NCBI GenBank assembly: GCA_937926205.1
Contig: CALEYL010000052.1
Location: 1 to 64,000, forward strand
Direction: 5' to 3'
DNA from: an uncultured Saprospiraceae bacterium
Lineage (GTDB): Bacteria; Bacteroidota; Bacteroidia; Chitinophagales; Saprospiraceae
DNA length: 64,000 nucleotides
The stretch's first letter is position 1. The number at the start of each line of letters is the position of its first letter. The notes under the pieces were generated by a model. It was not told the origin of the DNA and made no database searches. It was given only the letters and a program-made list of their open reading frames with translations. A program made the position numbers and the translations under genes. Shown here piece after piece: positions 42,864 through 52,129 of this stretch.

Positions 42864-43526
42864 ATGATTCATTTAAAGCAGGTGCGTAAGGCATACCACA
42901 CCGACTATACTTCCCTACAGGTATTAAAAGGAATAGACCTGCACATACAGGAAGCGGAGTTCATCTCCATCATGGGATCTTCCGGTTCCGGAAAATCAAC
43001 CCTGCTGAACATTCTGGGCATTCTGGATGATTACGACGAAGGGGAATACATTTTAGACAACGTTTCGATCAAAAACCTTACGCAAACCCAGGCAGCCCTT
43101 TATCGTAACCGCTTCATTGGATTTGTCTTTCAATCCTTCAATCTGTTGCCTTTTAAAACAGCGGTTGAAAATGTAGCCCTACCGCTCTATTACCAGAAAA
43201 TAGACCGCAAAATGCGTCGGGACATCGCAATGGACTACCTCGACCGCGTAGGACTTCGGGATTGGGCAGAACACCTTCCCAATCAATTGTCGGGTGGGCA
43301 GCAGCAACGGGTTGCCATTGCGCGGGCACTGGTTTCACAACCCAAAGTCATTCTCGCCGATGAACCTACCGGCGCACTGGATACCCAAACTTCATTTGAA
43401 GTGATGGAGCTTTTCAAAAAAGTAAACGAAGAGGGCATCACCGTCATCATCGTCACACATGAACACGATATTGCCGAAATGACACACCGGGTCATCCGGT
43501 TGAAAGACGGTATGATTGAAGCCTGA
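42864..43526 (+). CDS. MacB/LolD-type ABC transporter ATP-binding protein
   Basis: A 220-residue ATPase with Walker A GSSGSGKST near residue 38, Q-loop VFQSFNLLPF, signature LSGGQQQRVAIARAL and Walker B VILADEPTGALD. The insert pattern is that of the MacB/LolD/FtsE group, which drives mechanotransmission rather than transport through the membrane domain. First gene of a four-gene export operon with two permeases and an adaptor. Confidence 0.96.
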   Translation: MIHLKQVRKAYHTDYTSLQVLKGIDLHIQEAEFISIMGSSGSGKSTLLNILGILDDYDEGEYILDNVSIKNLTQTQAALYRNRFIGFVFQSFNLLPFKTAVENVALPLYYQKIDRKMRRDIAMDYLDRVGLRDWAEHLPNQLSGGQQQRVAIARALVSQPKVILADEPTGALDTQTSFEVMELFKKVNEEGITVIIVTHEHDIAEMTHRVIRLKDGMIEA

Positions 43527-43561
43527 ACCTACTTTTTTCTTAACGATACATCGCCAACACC

Positions 43562-44791
43562 ATGTTTGATTACGACAAATGGCAGGAAATTTTTCAAACG
43601 ATCAGGCGGCATAAGTTGCGCACCGCACTTACCGCATTGGGCGTTTTCTGGGGCATTTTTATGCTCGTTATTTTGCAGGGTGCAGGCAATGGACTCCAGA
43701 ACGGCGTAGAATATCAGTTTCGCGACGACGCTACCAACAGCATCTGGCTTCGGCGGGGCACCACTTCTATCCCATACCAGGGCCTGCCGAAAGGCCGTGG
43801 GATTATGTTTACCAATGAAGACTACGACTACCTTCTGAAAGAGTTCAGGGAAGTGGACCACATTACCGGGCGCTTCTACCTCACGGGCGACCGCACCGTG
43901 AAATATGGCGACAAAACGCTTTCATTCCCCATTCGTTCGGTGCATCCCGGGCACCAGTACCTCGAAAATACCCACATCACACAAGGGCGCTACATCAATG
44001 AAACCGATATTAAGGAATACCGCAAGGTCGCCATCATCGGCAGGGTGGTAAAAGAAAATATCTTCGATAAAGGAGAAGACCCTATTGGTAAAGAAATCAA
44101 CATCAACGGCGTTGTCTATACCATCGTTGGCGTATATACAGATACAGGCAGCGAAAATGAAATGCGCATCATTTACCTGCCCCTTACCACTGCTCAAAAA
44201 GTGTATTCGGGGTCTGAGAATATCCATCAGTTGATGTTTACAGCGGGCGACCTTCCCTTGCCGGAAATGCTAAAGCTGGAGGCCAAAGTCCGGGAAGCTT
44301 TTGCCGCCCGGCTGCAATTTGATGTAAAAGACGAAAAAGCGCTGTTCATCAGCAACGTTGCCAAAGAGTACGAAGAAATCCAGGGGCTGTTTTTTGCCAT
44401 CCGCACTTTTGTCTGGTTTGTGGGCATCGGCAGCATCATTGCCGGAGTGATAGGCGTCAGCAACATCATGCTCATCATCGTCAAAGACCGGACCAAAGAA
44501 ATCGGCATCCGAAAAGCGCTGGGTGCGACGCCCCGATCCATCATTTCGATGATCCTTCAGGAATCGGTATTCATTACTTCCGTTGCCGGGTATCTGGGCC
44601 TGATGGCCGGCGTTGGTGTCATCAGCCTGTTGAGTGTGCTGGAACTGGATTTTTTCAGACATCCCCAGGTTAATCTGGGTGTGGCTTTGATTGCTGTTGT
44701 CGTACTGGCCATTGCCGGAGCGCTTGCAGGGCTGATGCCGGCCCTTCAGGCAGCCAGAATCAATCCGGTAGTGGCCATGAAAACAGAATAG
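43562..44791 (+). CDS. MacB-type ABC transporter permease (first)
   Basis: A 409-residue permease: an N-terminal membrane helix (ALTALGVFWGIFMLVILQGAG), a large periplasmic MacB domain (about 45-270) and an FtsX domain with three membrane helices (FVWFVGIGSIIAGVIGVSNIMLIIV; SVAGYLGLMAGVGVISLL; VALIAVVVLAIAGALAGLMPALQAARINPV). It lies 35 bp after the ATPase gene and is a close paralogue of the next gene. Confidence 0.95.
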   Translation: MFDYDKWQEIFQTIRRHKLRTALTALGVFWGIFMLVILQGAGNGLQNGVEYQFRDDATNSIWLRRGTTSIPYQGLPKGRGIMFTNEDYDYLLKEFREVDHITGRFYLTGDRTVKYGDKTLSFPIRSVHPGHQYLENTHITQGRYINETDIKEYRKVAIIGRVVKENIFDKGEDPIGKEININGVVYTIVGVYTDTGSENEMRIIYLPLTTAQKVYSGSENIHQLMFTAGDLPLPEMLKLEAKVREAFAARLQFDVKDEKALFISNVAKEYEEIQGLFFAIRTFVWFVGIGSIIAGVIGVSNIMLIIVKDRTKEIGIRKALGATPRSIISMILQESVFITSVAGYLGLMAGVGVISLLSVLELDFFRHPQVNLGVALIAVVVLAIAGALAGLMPALQAARINPVVAMKTE

Positions 44792-44819
44792 TGTAGTTAT
44801 CCATAAAAATCACCCGCTT

Positions 44820-46070
44820 ATGTTCGATCGCGACACCTGGCAGGAAATTTTTGCCACCATGAAAAAGCACAAGTTGCGTACAGCGCTGACAGCACTGGGC
44901 GTATTCTGGGGTATTTTTATGCTCATTTTTGTGCTGGGAATGGGGAAAGGCCTCGAAAATGGGGTATACCGGAATTTTGGCGACCGCGCAAAAAACGTCA
45001 TGTACGTCTGGACTACCCGCACTTCCCTGCCTTACGACGGGTTTCAACCGGGGCGGAATCCAAGGTTGAAAATGGAAGACATTCAGGCAATTAAAGACAA
45101 TATTCCGGAGGTCGGCTACATTGCGCCACGCCTGTCAATTGGACAAATAGTGGCAGCAGCCGGAGACAAAAGCGAACGCTATGAAATCCGCGGAGAACTT
45201 GGCGACATGATCCGCATTGAAGCCTTAAAGGTTTACGAAGGGCGCTACATCAACGACCGGGATGTGGAAGATTGCCGTAAAATTGCCATCATCGGCACGC
45301 GGGTCAGGGATGTATTATTTGGTAAAGACGTCGAATGTGTTGGAAAACCCATTCGCCTGCGGGGTGTTGAATTTACCATCGCCGGCGTATTCGGGCCTAC
45401 CCAGATCAAGCCCTGGACAGAAGACGATCAGGAAGCCATCGTCATCCCTTTGCCCACCATGCACCGCTCTTTCGCTGCCGGCGGGGATGTGGATTTTTTT
45501 GTGTGCGCATCGGCTCCTAACGTGCTGGTGAGTGAAGTAGAACCCAAAGTAAAAAGCCTGCTTCGGAAGCGCCACCACATCGCCCCGGACGACCCTCAGG
45601 GCATTGGCGGATTCAACCTGGAAGAAGAGTTTCAGCAAATCGTCAACCTGTTCACCGGCATCAAATCTTTTCTTTGGTTTGTCGGCATCGGTACCCTGCT
45701 GGCCGGCATTGTCGGCGTCAGCAACATCATGCTCATCATCGTCAAGGAGCGCACCCGTGAAATCGGACTTCGCAAAGCGCTTGGCGCCACGCCGCGATCC
45801 ATCATCAGCATGATCCTGACGGAATCGGTTTTCATCACCGGGCTTTCCGGATACCTTGGCTTGCTGGCCGGCACCTTTGTGGTAGGCGGCTTCAATTACA
45901 TCATGATTGCCAACAACATCGAATCCCAAAATTTTTACAACCCGCAAGTCAACCTGACCATTGGACTTGGCGCGATGATTTTATTGGTCATCGCAGGCGC
46001 AGTAGCAGGGCTGATTCCGGCCATGAATGCCGCCAGGGTGAATCCAGTACAGGCATTGAAAGACGAATAA
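44820..46070 (+). CDS. MacB-type ABC transporter permease (second)
   Basis: A 416-residue permease with the same plan and strong similarity to the preceding one (LRTALTALGVFWGIFMLIFVLGMG; IGLRKALGATPRSIISMIL; AARVNPVQALKDE). The pair probably forms a heterodimer, where classical MacB is a homodimer with the ATPase fused. Spacing is 28 bp. Confidence 0.95.
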   Translation: MFDRDTWQEIFATMKKHKLRTALTALGVFWGIFMLIFVLGMGKGLENGVYRNFGDRAKNVMYVWTTRTSLPYDGFQPGRNPRLKMEDIQAIKDNIPEVGYIAPRLSIGQIVAAAGDKSERYEIRGELGDMIRIEALKVYEGRYINDRDVEDCRKIAIIGTRVRDVLFGKDVECVGKPIRLRGVEFTIAGVFGPTQIKPWTEDDQEAIVIPLPTMHRSFAAGGDVDFFVCASAPNVLVSEVEPKVKSLLRKRHHIAPDDPQGIGGFNLEEEFQQIVNLFTGIKSFLWFVGIGTLLAGIVGVSNIMLIIVKERTREIGLRKALGATPRSIISMILTESVFITGLSGYLGLLAGTFVVGGFNYIMIANNIESQNFYNPQVNLTIGLGAMILLVIAGAVAGLIPAMNAARVNPVQALKDE

Positions 46071-46102
46071 GATTCAAGCAAAACAACAAAACCTGATAAC
46101 TC

Positions 46103-47362
46103 ATGAGAAAAGGCTGTCTATTTTCTGCAGGTGCTTTTTTAGTGTTGGCATCCATCGGACTGATCTACTATTTTGCACGGCAGAGTCGCACAGAGAGTGG
46201 CGATTTTGAACTGGAAAAACCGGTTTTGTCCGATATCGTTAAAAAAGCCGTTGCCACCGGCGCCATCAAGCCCCGTTTGGAGGTAAACATCAAGCCACAA
46301 GTATCCGGCGTGGTGGAGAAACTGTTTGTAGAGGCGGGAGAAATGGTGAAAAAAGGGCAGCCCATCGCCCGTATTAAATTGATTCCGAGTGAAGTAAACA
46401 TCAATGCCGCTCAATCGAATGTTGAAATTGGCCGCCTGCGTCTGAAAGAAGCCCAGCGGGAATTGGACCGCCAGCGCGAAATCAACCGTCGGAATCTGGA
46501 TGTAGAAAGTGCAAAAGTTAATTTTGAAAACGCAAAACGCGAAGACGAACGCCAGCGCGGACTTTTTGAAGAAGGCGTTATTTCTCAACAGGAATACAAC
46601 CGGTTTAAAGTAGACCTTGAAATACAAAAGGCGGCTTACGAAAATGCCAGAATCGGCGCTGCAAACAGCCTCAAACAATTTGAAACGAACCTCGATATCC
46701 AAAAACAAGAACTTGATGCAGCGCTGAACAACCTGCAACTGTTGCGGGAAGGCGCGTCGCGTCAATCAAAGCAAGTCGCCAATATTGTCGTCTCCACAAT
46801 TGATGGCATGGTTTTGGATATACCGGTAGAGGAAGGCGCTTCGGTCATCGAACGCAATAATTTTAATGAAGGGACCAGTGTGGCCATCATTGCCGATATG
46901 AATGCACTCATTTTTGAGGGGAAAGTGGACGAAGCGGAAGTGGGCAAACTGAAAGAAGGTATGTTGCTGGAAGTGACGGTAGGCGCCATTCAGAATGAAA
47001 AATTTGAGGCGACCCTCGAATTTATTTCACCCAAAGGCATCGAAGAAGAAGGCGCGGTGAAATTTGAAGTGCGCGCAGCCATAAAGCCTACCAGCAAGGT
47101 TTTTCTGCGGGCCGGGTACAGCGCCAATGCAGACATCATCTTTGATCGCCGCAAACAGGTTTTGGCAATCAAAGAACGCGATGTACTGTTTGAAAAAGAA
47201 AAAGCGTTTATCGAGGTGCAAACCGGAGATCGCATTTTTGAAAAACGCCCGGTCACCCTGGGGCTTTCAGATGGCATCCTGGTGGAAGTGCTCAGCGGAG
47301 CAGATACAACCCTGCAAATAAAAGTGCAGAACAAAGCGCCCAATGAAGACGGCAATCAGTAA
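46103..47362 (+). CDS. MacA/HlyD-type periplasmic adaptor
   Basis: A 419-residue membrane-fusion protein. It has an N-terminal membrane anchor (ACLFSAG... hydrophobic at about 8-24), a biotinyl-lipoyl-like half (VNIKPQVSGVVEKLFVEAGEMVKKGQPIARI), a long coiled-coil hairpin (about 90-215), the second lipoyl half (STIDGMVLDIPVEEGASVI), and beta-barrel domains. It links the ABC permeases to an outer-membrane TolC-type channel that is not in the window. A terminator hairpin overlaps its stop codon. Confidence 0.93.
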   Translation: MRKGCLFSAGAFLVLASIGLIYYFARQSRTESGDFELEKPVLSDIVKKAVATGAIKPRLEVNIKPQVSGVVEKLFVEAGEMVKKGQPIARIKLIPSEVNINAAQSNVEIGRLRLKEAQRELDRQREINRRNLDVESAKVNFENAKREDERQRGLFEEGVISQQEYNRFKVDLEIQKAAYENARIGAANSLKQFETNLDIQKQELDAALNNLQLLREGASRQSKQVANIVVSTIDGMVLDIPVEEGASVIERNNFNEGTSVAIIADMNALIFEGKVDEAEVGKLKEGMLLEVTVGAIQNEKFEATLEFISPKGIEEEGAVKFEVRAAIKPTSKVFLRAGYSANADIIFDRRKQVLAIKERDVLFEKEKAFIEVQTGDRIFEKRPVTLGLSDGILVEVLSGADTTLQIKVQNKAPNEDGNQ

Positions 47363-47389
47363 GTTTTGTTAAGATTAACTTACTTTTTT
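47359..47389 (+). terminator. Terminator overlapping the adaptor stop codon
   Basis: Stem GTAAGTT / AACTTAC (loop of 11) followed by six T; the adaptor's TAA stop lies in the left arm. It should end the MacAB-like operon before prc. Confidence 0.65.
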
Positions 47390-47565
47390 GCTTAAAATAC
47401 CCCGTGGTGAAACATTTAAAGGCAATTTAAAATTATATTTATTGCTCGGCAGCGCACAAGCCTGTGAGGTAACGCGCAGACCCGATGCTAATTATGCCCG
47501 GTCCCATACAACTGTGCGGGCGTTTTGGCGTTCTTCCTGTTAGATCATTAAAAAAATGTAAAGCA

Positions 47566-49668
47566 ATGAAATTGCACAAGCCCGTTTTCTATTCTCTGAT
47601 TGCTGTTGGGCTGTTTGCAGCTGCCTACTTTCCTAATCCCACGGACAAAGAAAAAGAAGCCGTTCTGATGCAGGCCATGCTCAGAGGATTGGAACAAATG
47701 CACTACGATCCCCCGGCAGTTGACGACAATTTTTCGAAAGAAGTCTTCGATTACTACCTGGACAATATTGATGGCGCCAAGCGCTTTTTTACACAAAAAG
47801 ACGTGGATCGCCTCGAAGCTTATCGCCTGAAGCTGGACGATGAAGCCCAGGCGGGTACTTTTCAGTGCTTCGACCTGTCTTTAGACTTGTTGAATGCCGC
47901 CATGACCAAAACCCAGGGGTATTACCGCGAGATTCTTGCGAAGCCTTTTGATTTCACTGTTGATGAAAAAGTGGAACTGGACGGCGACAAGCGAAAGTAC
48001 GCTAAAAACGACGCTGAACTCGAAGAATACTGGCGCCGCTACCTCAAATACGAAACGCTGGATCGTGTCGTAAGCAAAATGGAGGCCCAGGAAAAAGATA
48101 CGGAAAAAGCAGAGCAAAAAACACCCGAAGAACTGGAAAAGAAATCCCGTGAGGAAGTCCTTAAGTTGTTCGACGATTACTATGATCGCCTGATCAAGCT
48201 GAAGCGCGAAGACCGCATGAGCACTTATCTGAATGCCATTTCCGGCATTTACGATCCGCATACCAATTATTTCCAGCCAGTGGAAAAAGAGAATTTTGAC
48301 ATTCGGTTCAGCGGGCGCCTCGAAGGCATTGGCGCACAGTTGTTCCCCGAAGGTGATTATACGAAAGTCTCCTCCATTGTGGTGGGAGGTCCGGCGTGGA
48401 AAGGCAAAGACCTTCAGGAAAATGACATCATTCTCAATGTCGCTCAGGGTTCAGCCGAGCCGGTTGACATCAAGGGCATGCAACTCAATGATGTCGTACA
48501 GCTGATTCGTGGCCCAAAAGATACCGAAGTGCGGCTGACGGTGAAAAAAGTGGACGGCACTGTAAAAGTCATTTCCATCATTCGCGACATCGTGGTGGTG
48601 GACGAGCGCTTTGCAAAATCGCTGATCCTCGATGGCGCTGCGCCGGGTGAAAAAATCGGCTTTCTTTACCTGCCCAGCTTTTATGCCGATTTTGAACACC
48701 GCGATGGCCGTTTCTGCTCACAGGATGTTGCCATAGAAATTGCCAAACTCAAGGCTGAAAAAGTAAGCGGGATCATCCTCGATTTGCGCAACAATACGGG
48801 CGGTTCGCTCAACGACGTGGTGCGCATGTCGGGCTTCTTCATCGAAAAAGGCCCGATCGTGCAGGTAAAATCGAAAAGCGGCGTTCCGGATGTTATGAAC
48901 GACCTGGATCCGAGCGTACAATACAACGGTCCGCTCATCGTCATGGTCAATTCTTACAGCGCTTCTGCTTCTGAAATTCTGGCCGCCGCCATGCAGGATT
49001 ACGGCCGTGCCGTGATCGTTGGCAGCAGCCCTTCTACTTTTGGGAAAGGCACCGTTCAGCGCTTTATCGACCTCGATCGCACCATTCGCGGGTTTGAGCA
49101 ATTCAAGCCGCTGGGCAGCGTCAAAATGACCATGCAGAAGTTCTACCGCATCAATGGCGGATCTACGCAGAAAAAAGGTGTAATTCCCGACATCGTGCTC
49201 CCGGACAGCTATTTCTATCTGAAAACCGGCGAACAGGAAGAAAAATATTCGCTGGACTGGACTGAAATTGAGCCGGTTGCTTACAGCCAGAGTGTGATGA
49301 AAATTAACGATCTGGACAAAATCAAAGCCAATAGCGAAGCCCGCGTCAAAAACAACGAGGTTTTCATGAAGCTCCTTGGCAATGCAAAACGCCTGGAAGC
49401 ACAACGCGAAATGACCGTCTATCCGCTGAAAATGGACGCCTACCGCGCTTATGAGAAAGAACTGCAGGCCAGCGCCGACCAGTATAAAAACATTCTGGAT
49501 GCCGTTGTCAACACAGGCATTCAAAATCCGAATGCCGATGTGGCTGCCATCAATGCGGACGAGTCGAAAAAGGCCCGCAATGACGATTGGGTTAAGTCGG
49601 TTTCAAAGGATGTTTACCTCCACGAAACCCTTCGGATTATGCACGACCTGATTTTGCAGGATCAATAA
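47566..49668 (+). CDS. prc: C-terminal processing (tail-specific) protease
   Basis: A 700-residue periplasmic S41 protease. An N-terminal hydrophobic signal (KPVFYSLIAVGLFAAAYF) precedes a helical domain, a PDZ domain (about 240-330, SGRLEGIGAQLFPEGDYTKVSSIVVGGPA), and the S41 core with catalytic Ser in NSYSASASEIL and Lys in FGKGTVQRF. A C-terminal DUF3340-like helical domain follows. It degrades or trims exported proteins. The frame opens at 47485 but MKLHKPVFYS is the sensible start. Confidence 0.94.
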   Translation: MKLHKPVFYSLIAVGLFAAAYFPNPTDKEKEAVLMQAMLRGLEQMHYDPPAVDDNFSKEVFDYYLDNIDGAKRFFTQKDVDRLEAYRLKLDDEAQAGTFQCFDLSLDLLNAAMTKTQGYYREILAKPFDFTVDEKVELDGDKRKYAKNDAELEEYWRRYLKYETLDRVVSKMEAQEKDTEKAEQKTPEELEKKSREEVLKLFDDYYDRLIKLKREDRMSTYLNAISGIYDPHTNYFQPVEKENFDIRFSGRLEGIGAQLFPEGDYTKVSSIVVGGPAWKGKDLQENDIILNVAQGSAEPVDIKGMQLNDVVQLIRGPKDTEVRLTVKKVDGTVKVISIIRDIVVVDERFAKSLILDGAAPGEKIGFLYLPSFYADFEHRDGRFCSQDVAIEIAKLKAEKVSGIILDLRNNTGGSLNDVVRMSGFFIEKGPIVQVKSKSGVPDVMNDLDPSVQYNGPLIVMVNSYSASASEILAAAMQDYGRAVIVGSSPSTFGKGTVQRFIDLDRTIRGFEQFKPLGSVKMTMQKFYRINGGSTQKKGVIPDIVLPDSYFYLKTGEQEEKYSLDWTEIEPVAYSQSVMKINDLDKIKANSEARVKNNEVFMKLLGNAKRLEAQREMTVYPLKMDAYRAYEKELQASADQYKNILDAVVNTGIQNPNADVAAINADESKKARNDDWVKSVSKDVYLHETLRIMHDLILQDQ

Positions 49669-49693
49669 AATTTTCCCGGTTTCAGGAACCCGG

Positions 49694-49730
49694 ACGCCCT
49701 GTTTTCTTTTTGAAAGCAGGGCGTTTTTTT
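49694..49730 (+). terminator. Intrinsic terminator after prc
   Basis: A 13-bp stem with one G-U pair (ACGCCCTGTTTTC / GAAAGCAGGGCGT) followed by seven T. Confidence 0.92.
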
Positions 49731-49899
49731 GTGCGCCGGTTTGTCACTCGGTGTTCCTTGTTCGACATTCATTATTCAAAAAACAACCGCAGCATTGCCC
49801 CTTTTAAGATTCCGCATTCCCGGTTCGATATTATAGTTTAGGATTTTTTATACTTTTATAGGCTGGAAAGCATTACAGCTAAAACCTACTCTTCACATT

Positions 49900-50922
49900 A
49901 TGACTATCAAAGACATTCGCAATCTCATTGCCAGGGGCGATCTGGACAAGGCTCTTGAAGCCATGTTCCTGCTTGCCGATAAGTTAAAAGACAATGACCT
50001 TTCCGATAACATTACCCTGCAATCGAGCCGCTATCACAAAAATGAAAAAGACAACAACAACGGGGTGGTGGGCGCTGAGTTTTACAACCGCACCCGATCT
50101 CAGGTAACCAGTGCCCTGCAAAGCTATCTGAATGATCTGGGGGATGTTAATGTGACGATTGACATGGACCTGCCGAACGTCCCGGCCCCTGTAGCTGACA
50201 AAGGGACTTCCAGTAACACGGGGACAGGAAATGGCGGTGGTACTGGTACCGGCGATGGACGTACAACCATCCTCATCCTTGCTTCGAACCCTTCCGGGAC
50301 GGGCATCCTGCAGTTGGAAACCGAGCACAGCCGCATTTCCAACAGAATCCAGGAGAGCGACCATGCCGACGCTTTCCGCATCCGCTCCAAAAAAGCCGTT
50401 ACGCTTCTGGAGTTTCAGGAATACCTGTATGACGAAAGGCCAACGATCGTTCACTTTTCCGGACACGGAGAAAAAAGCAACCCGGAAGTACAGGAGATCA
50501 TCCGGCGCGGACTCAACCTTGGCGGCGATGAAAGCACTCCGACCCCACAGGACGATACCGGAATTATCCTCTACGACGAAGCAAAACGCAATCCTTTCTT
50601 TGTGGCCACGGCTGTGGTGAAACGCATTTTTAAAACGATGGTAGAACGGCAGGGCATCCCCATTAAAGCGGTCCTGTTTAACTCCTGTTATTCAGAAGCC
50701 CAGGCCCAGGCGCTGGCACAGGTTGTTCCTTTCGTGATCGGCACCAGCTGGAGCGTGCGCGACGATGCGGCCATTGCTTTTTCTTCCGGCTTCTACAGCG
50801 GCATTGCCCGCGGGGAAGACATCAAAAGTGCCTGCGATTTTGGAATCAACCAGGCGCTGGCCTATGGCGAACCGGAAGACCGATTTGTGTTGTATGAAAA
50901 CGGGGTGAAAGTGGTGTGGTGA
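49900..50922 (+). CDS. CHAT protease with N-terminal effector-associated domain
   Basis: A 340-residue protein. Residues 1-80 are a small helical domain of the effector-associated (EAD) type (IRNLIARGDLDKALEAMFLLADK...LQSSRYHKNEKDNNNGVVGAEFYNRTRSQVTSALQSYL). A flexible Gly/Thr linker spans about 97-121, and residues 122-340 are a CHAT protease with H189 (VHFSGHGE) and C263 (AVLFNSCYS). EAD domains join effectors to partner proteins carrying the same EAD in conflict systems; no partner with a matching EAD is seen in the window. It stands alone between a terminator and convergent genes. Confidence 0.88.
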   Translation: MTIKDIRNLIARGDLDKALEAMFLLADKLKDNDLSDNITLQSSRYHKNEKDNNNGVVGAEFYNRTRSQVTSALQSYLNDLGDVNVTIDMDLPNVPAPVADKGTSSNTGTGNGGGTGTGDGRTTILILASNPSGTGILQLETEHSRISNRIQESDHADAFRIRSKKAVTLLEFQEYLYDERPTIVHFSGHGEKSNPEVQEIIRRGLNLGGDESTPTPQDDTGIILYDEAKRNPFFVATAVVKRIFKTMVERQGIPIKAVLFNSCYSEAQAQALAQVVPFVIGTSWSVRDDAAIAFSSGFYSGIARGEDIKSACDFGINQALAYGEPEDRFVLYENGVKVVW

Positions 50923-50927
50923 GGTCC

Positions 50928-51320
50928 TCAATAATTCTGCACCAACTCAATCGTTTTGATCTTGTCGTCTTTCACTAAATAAATGCCGGTATAATCTTTT
51001 TCAAGGATGTGTTTCAGGCGCATGGCGTCTAGTTTGGTGGTAAAAGCGCCGGCACGGAGCTTGTAGTAGGGCGAATCATGCACCCAGTCTACCGGAACAT
51101 TCGGATAGCGGTATTGGAAGGTTTGGCGGGTATTGTCCAATTTCTGGCGGTCCGTTGTGGCCAATAGCTGAATGCGCCAGCCCGATACGGTAGCTCTGTT
51201 GCGGTTGTCGTTTTCGAACTGCTGCATCATCTCTTTGATGAGCGGCTCTTCTTTTACATTTTGTGCGCTCAGGTGCTGCACGGTTGTTGCGAGCAGGCAA
51301 ATCAGTAATATCCGACTCAT
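50928..51320 (-). CDS. SPOR-domain protein
   Basis: A 130-residue secreted protein: signal peptide (MSRILLICLLATTVQHLSAQ) followed by a SPOR fold (WRIQLLATTDRQKLDNTRQTFQYRYPNVPVDWVHDSPYYKLRAGAF...DAMRLKHIL). SPOR domains bind denuded peptidoglycan glycan strands, often at the division site. The frame extends to 51377, but the signal peptide sets the start here. It lies 16 bp after the TrpF-like gene. Confidence 0.85.
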   Translation of the reverse strand: MSRILLICLLATTVQHLSAQNVKEEPLIKEMMQQFENDNRNRATVSGWRIQLLATTDRQKLDNTRQTFQYRYPNVPVDWVHDSPYYKLRAGAFTTKLDAMRLKHILEKDYTGIYLVKDDKIKTIELVQNY

Positions 51321-51336
51321 GGTTTGTATTTTATGG

Positions 51337-51990
51337 TTATTCAACAGCATGTTCTTCGTCGATTTCCAGGACCTCAAGCAGGCTGTCTAATTCATCGAAA
51401 GATTTTACCCCAATTTGTTCTTCTTCGCCTCCCTGAACGGCCAATCCGTATAAAGGCAGGCTGTCCAGAATTTCCGGCAATAGGACTGCTTCAAAATCTG
51501 CATTCAGAATCACAGGATGGTTTTTGCAGACCATTTTAAGCCATTCCGACCAGACCGGATCTTCTTTCCATGCAATCCGGTTTTTTCCAAAATCGAGCAA
51601 AAATGCTTCTACCAACGCTTCCCGGCTGTTCATCCAGGCCAACAGAGCCGTCGGATCTTCTTCCGGCGCCAGCACCACCTCCTGAATAAGCGGGATGCGG
51701 CGCTGCAACTCTTCCAGGTCCTCCAGCGTCGTGAAGCGATGCACCTGTACGGCATCCAAACTCAGTTCTTCCGCCAGTTCCAGCACTTCAACCGCATCTG
51801 TCAGCGGGAATTCTCCTACAAACTTAACGCCATCCAGCCATTCGCACATGGCGCTCACCTGTGGCGGCGCCACGTAGTTCTCCGAAGCCGGATCCAGACA
51901 AAATCCCATCCAGGTCACTTCCCGGGCTGCAAAATAACGCGCGTCGGTCAGGTTCGTAATTGAATTTGCTTTAACTTTGATTTTCAGCAC
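51337..51990 (-). CDS. TrpF-like (phosphoribosylanthranilate isomerase-like) protein
   Basis: A 217-residue TIM-barrel-like protein. KIKVKANSITNLTDARYFAAREVTWMGFCLDP resembles the TrpF start (KICGITNLEDA...GADALGFNF), but the catalytic Cys position is Ala/Asn (KANSI) so normal PRAI activity is doubtful. No other trp gene is near. An in-frame ATG lies at 52032, but a -7 box at 51995-52002 sits downstream of it; GTG at 51990 would then be at or near +1, that is a leaderless start. Confidence 0.7.
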   Translation of the reverse strand: MLKIKVKANSITNLTDARYFAAREVTWMGFCLDPASENYVAPPQVSAMCEWLDGVKFVGEFPLTDAVEVLELAEELSLDAVQVHRFTTLEDLEELQRRIPLIQEVVLAPEEDPTALLAWMNSREALVEAFLLDFGKNRIAWKEDPVWSEWLKMVCKNHPVILNADFEAVLLPEILDSLPLYGLAVQGGEEEQIGVKSFDELDSLLEVLEIDEEHAVE

Positions 51991-51994
51991 AGCG

Positions 51995-52002
51995 CAAAGG
52001 TA
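51995..52002 (-). promoter_or_regulatory. -7 promoter box for the TrpF-like/SPOR operon
   Basis: TACCTTTG on the minus strand, a perfect TAnnTTTG match. The start site would fall near 51986-51990. A TTG at the ideal -33 distance is missing; the nearest is only 12 bp upstream. Confidence 0.5.
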
Positions 52003-52043
52003 TGAAAGACCAGACAACTGGACATTTTTCATTTCGGAGCTTC

Positions 52044-52076
52044 AGCGCTAACAGGTTTTTAAAACCTGTTAGCGCT
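52044..52076. repeat. Perfect 16-bp-arm palindrome
   Basis: AGCGCTAACAGGTTTT and its exact reverse complement separated by one T, in the gap between the divergent TrpF-like and alkyltransferase-like genes. No gene or T-run makes it an obvious terminator. Confidence 0.9.
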
Positions 52077-52129
52077 CTTTGCACGAAAACATCCAAATAG
52101 TCCTGATAAAGGACAAAATTAGTAAAAAT

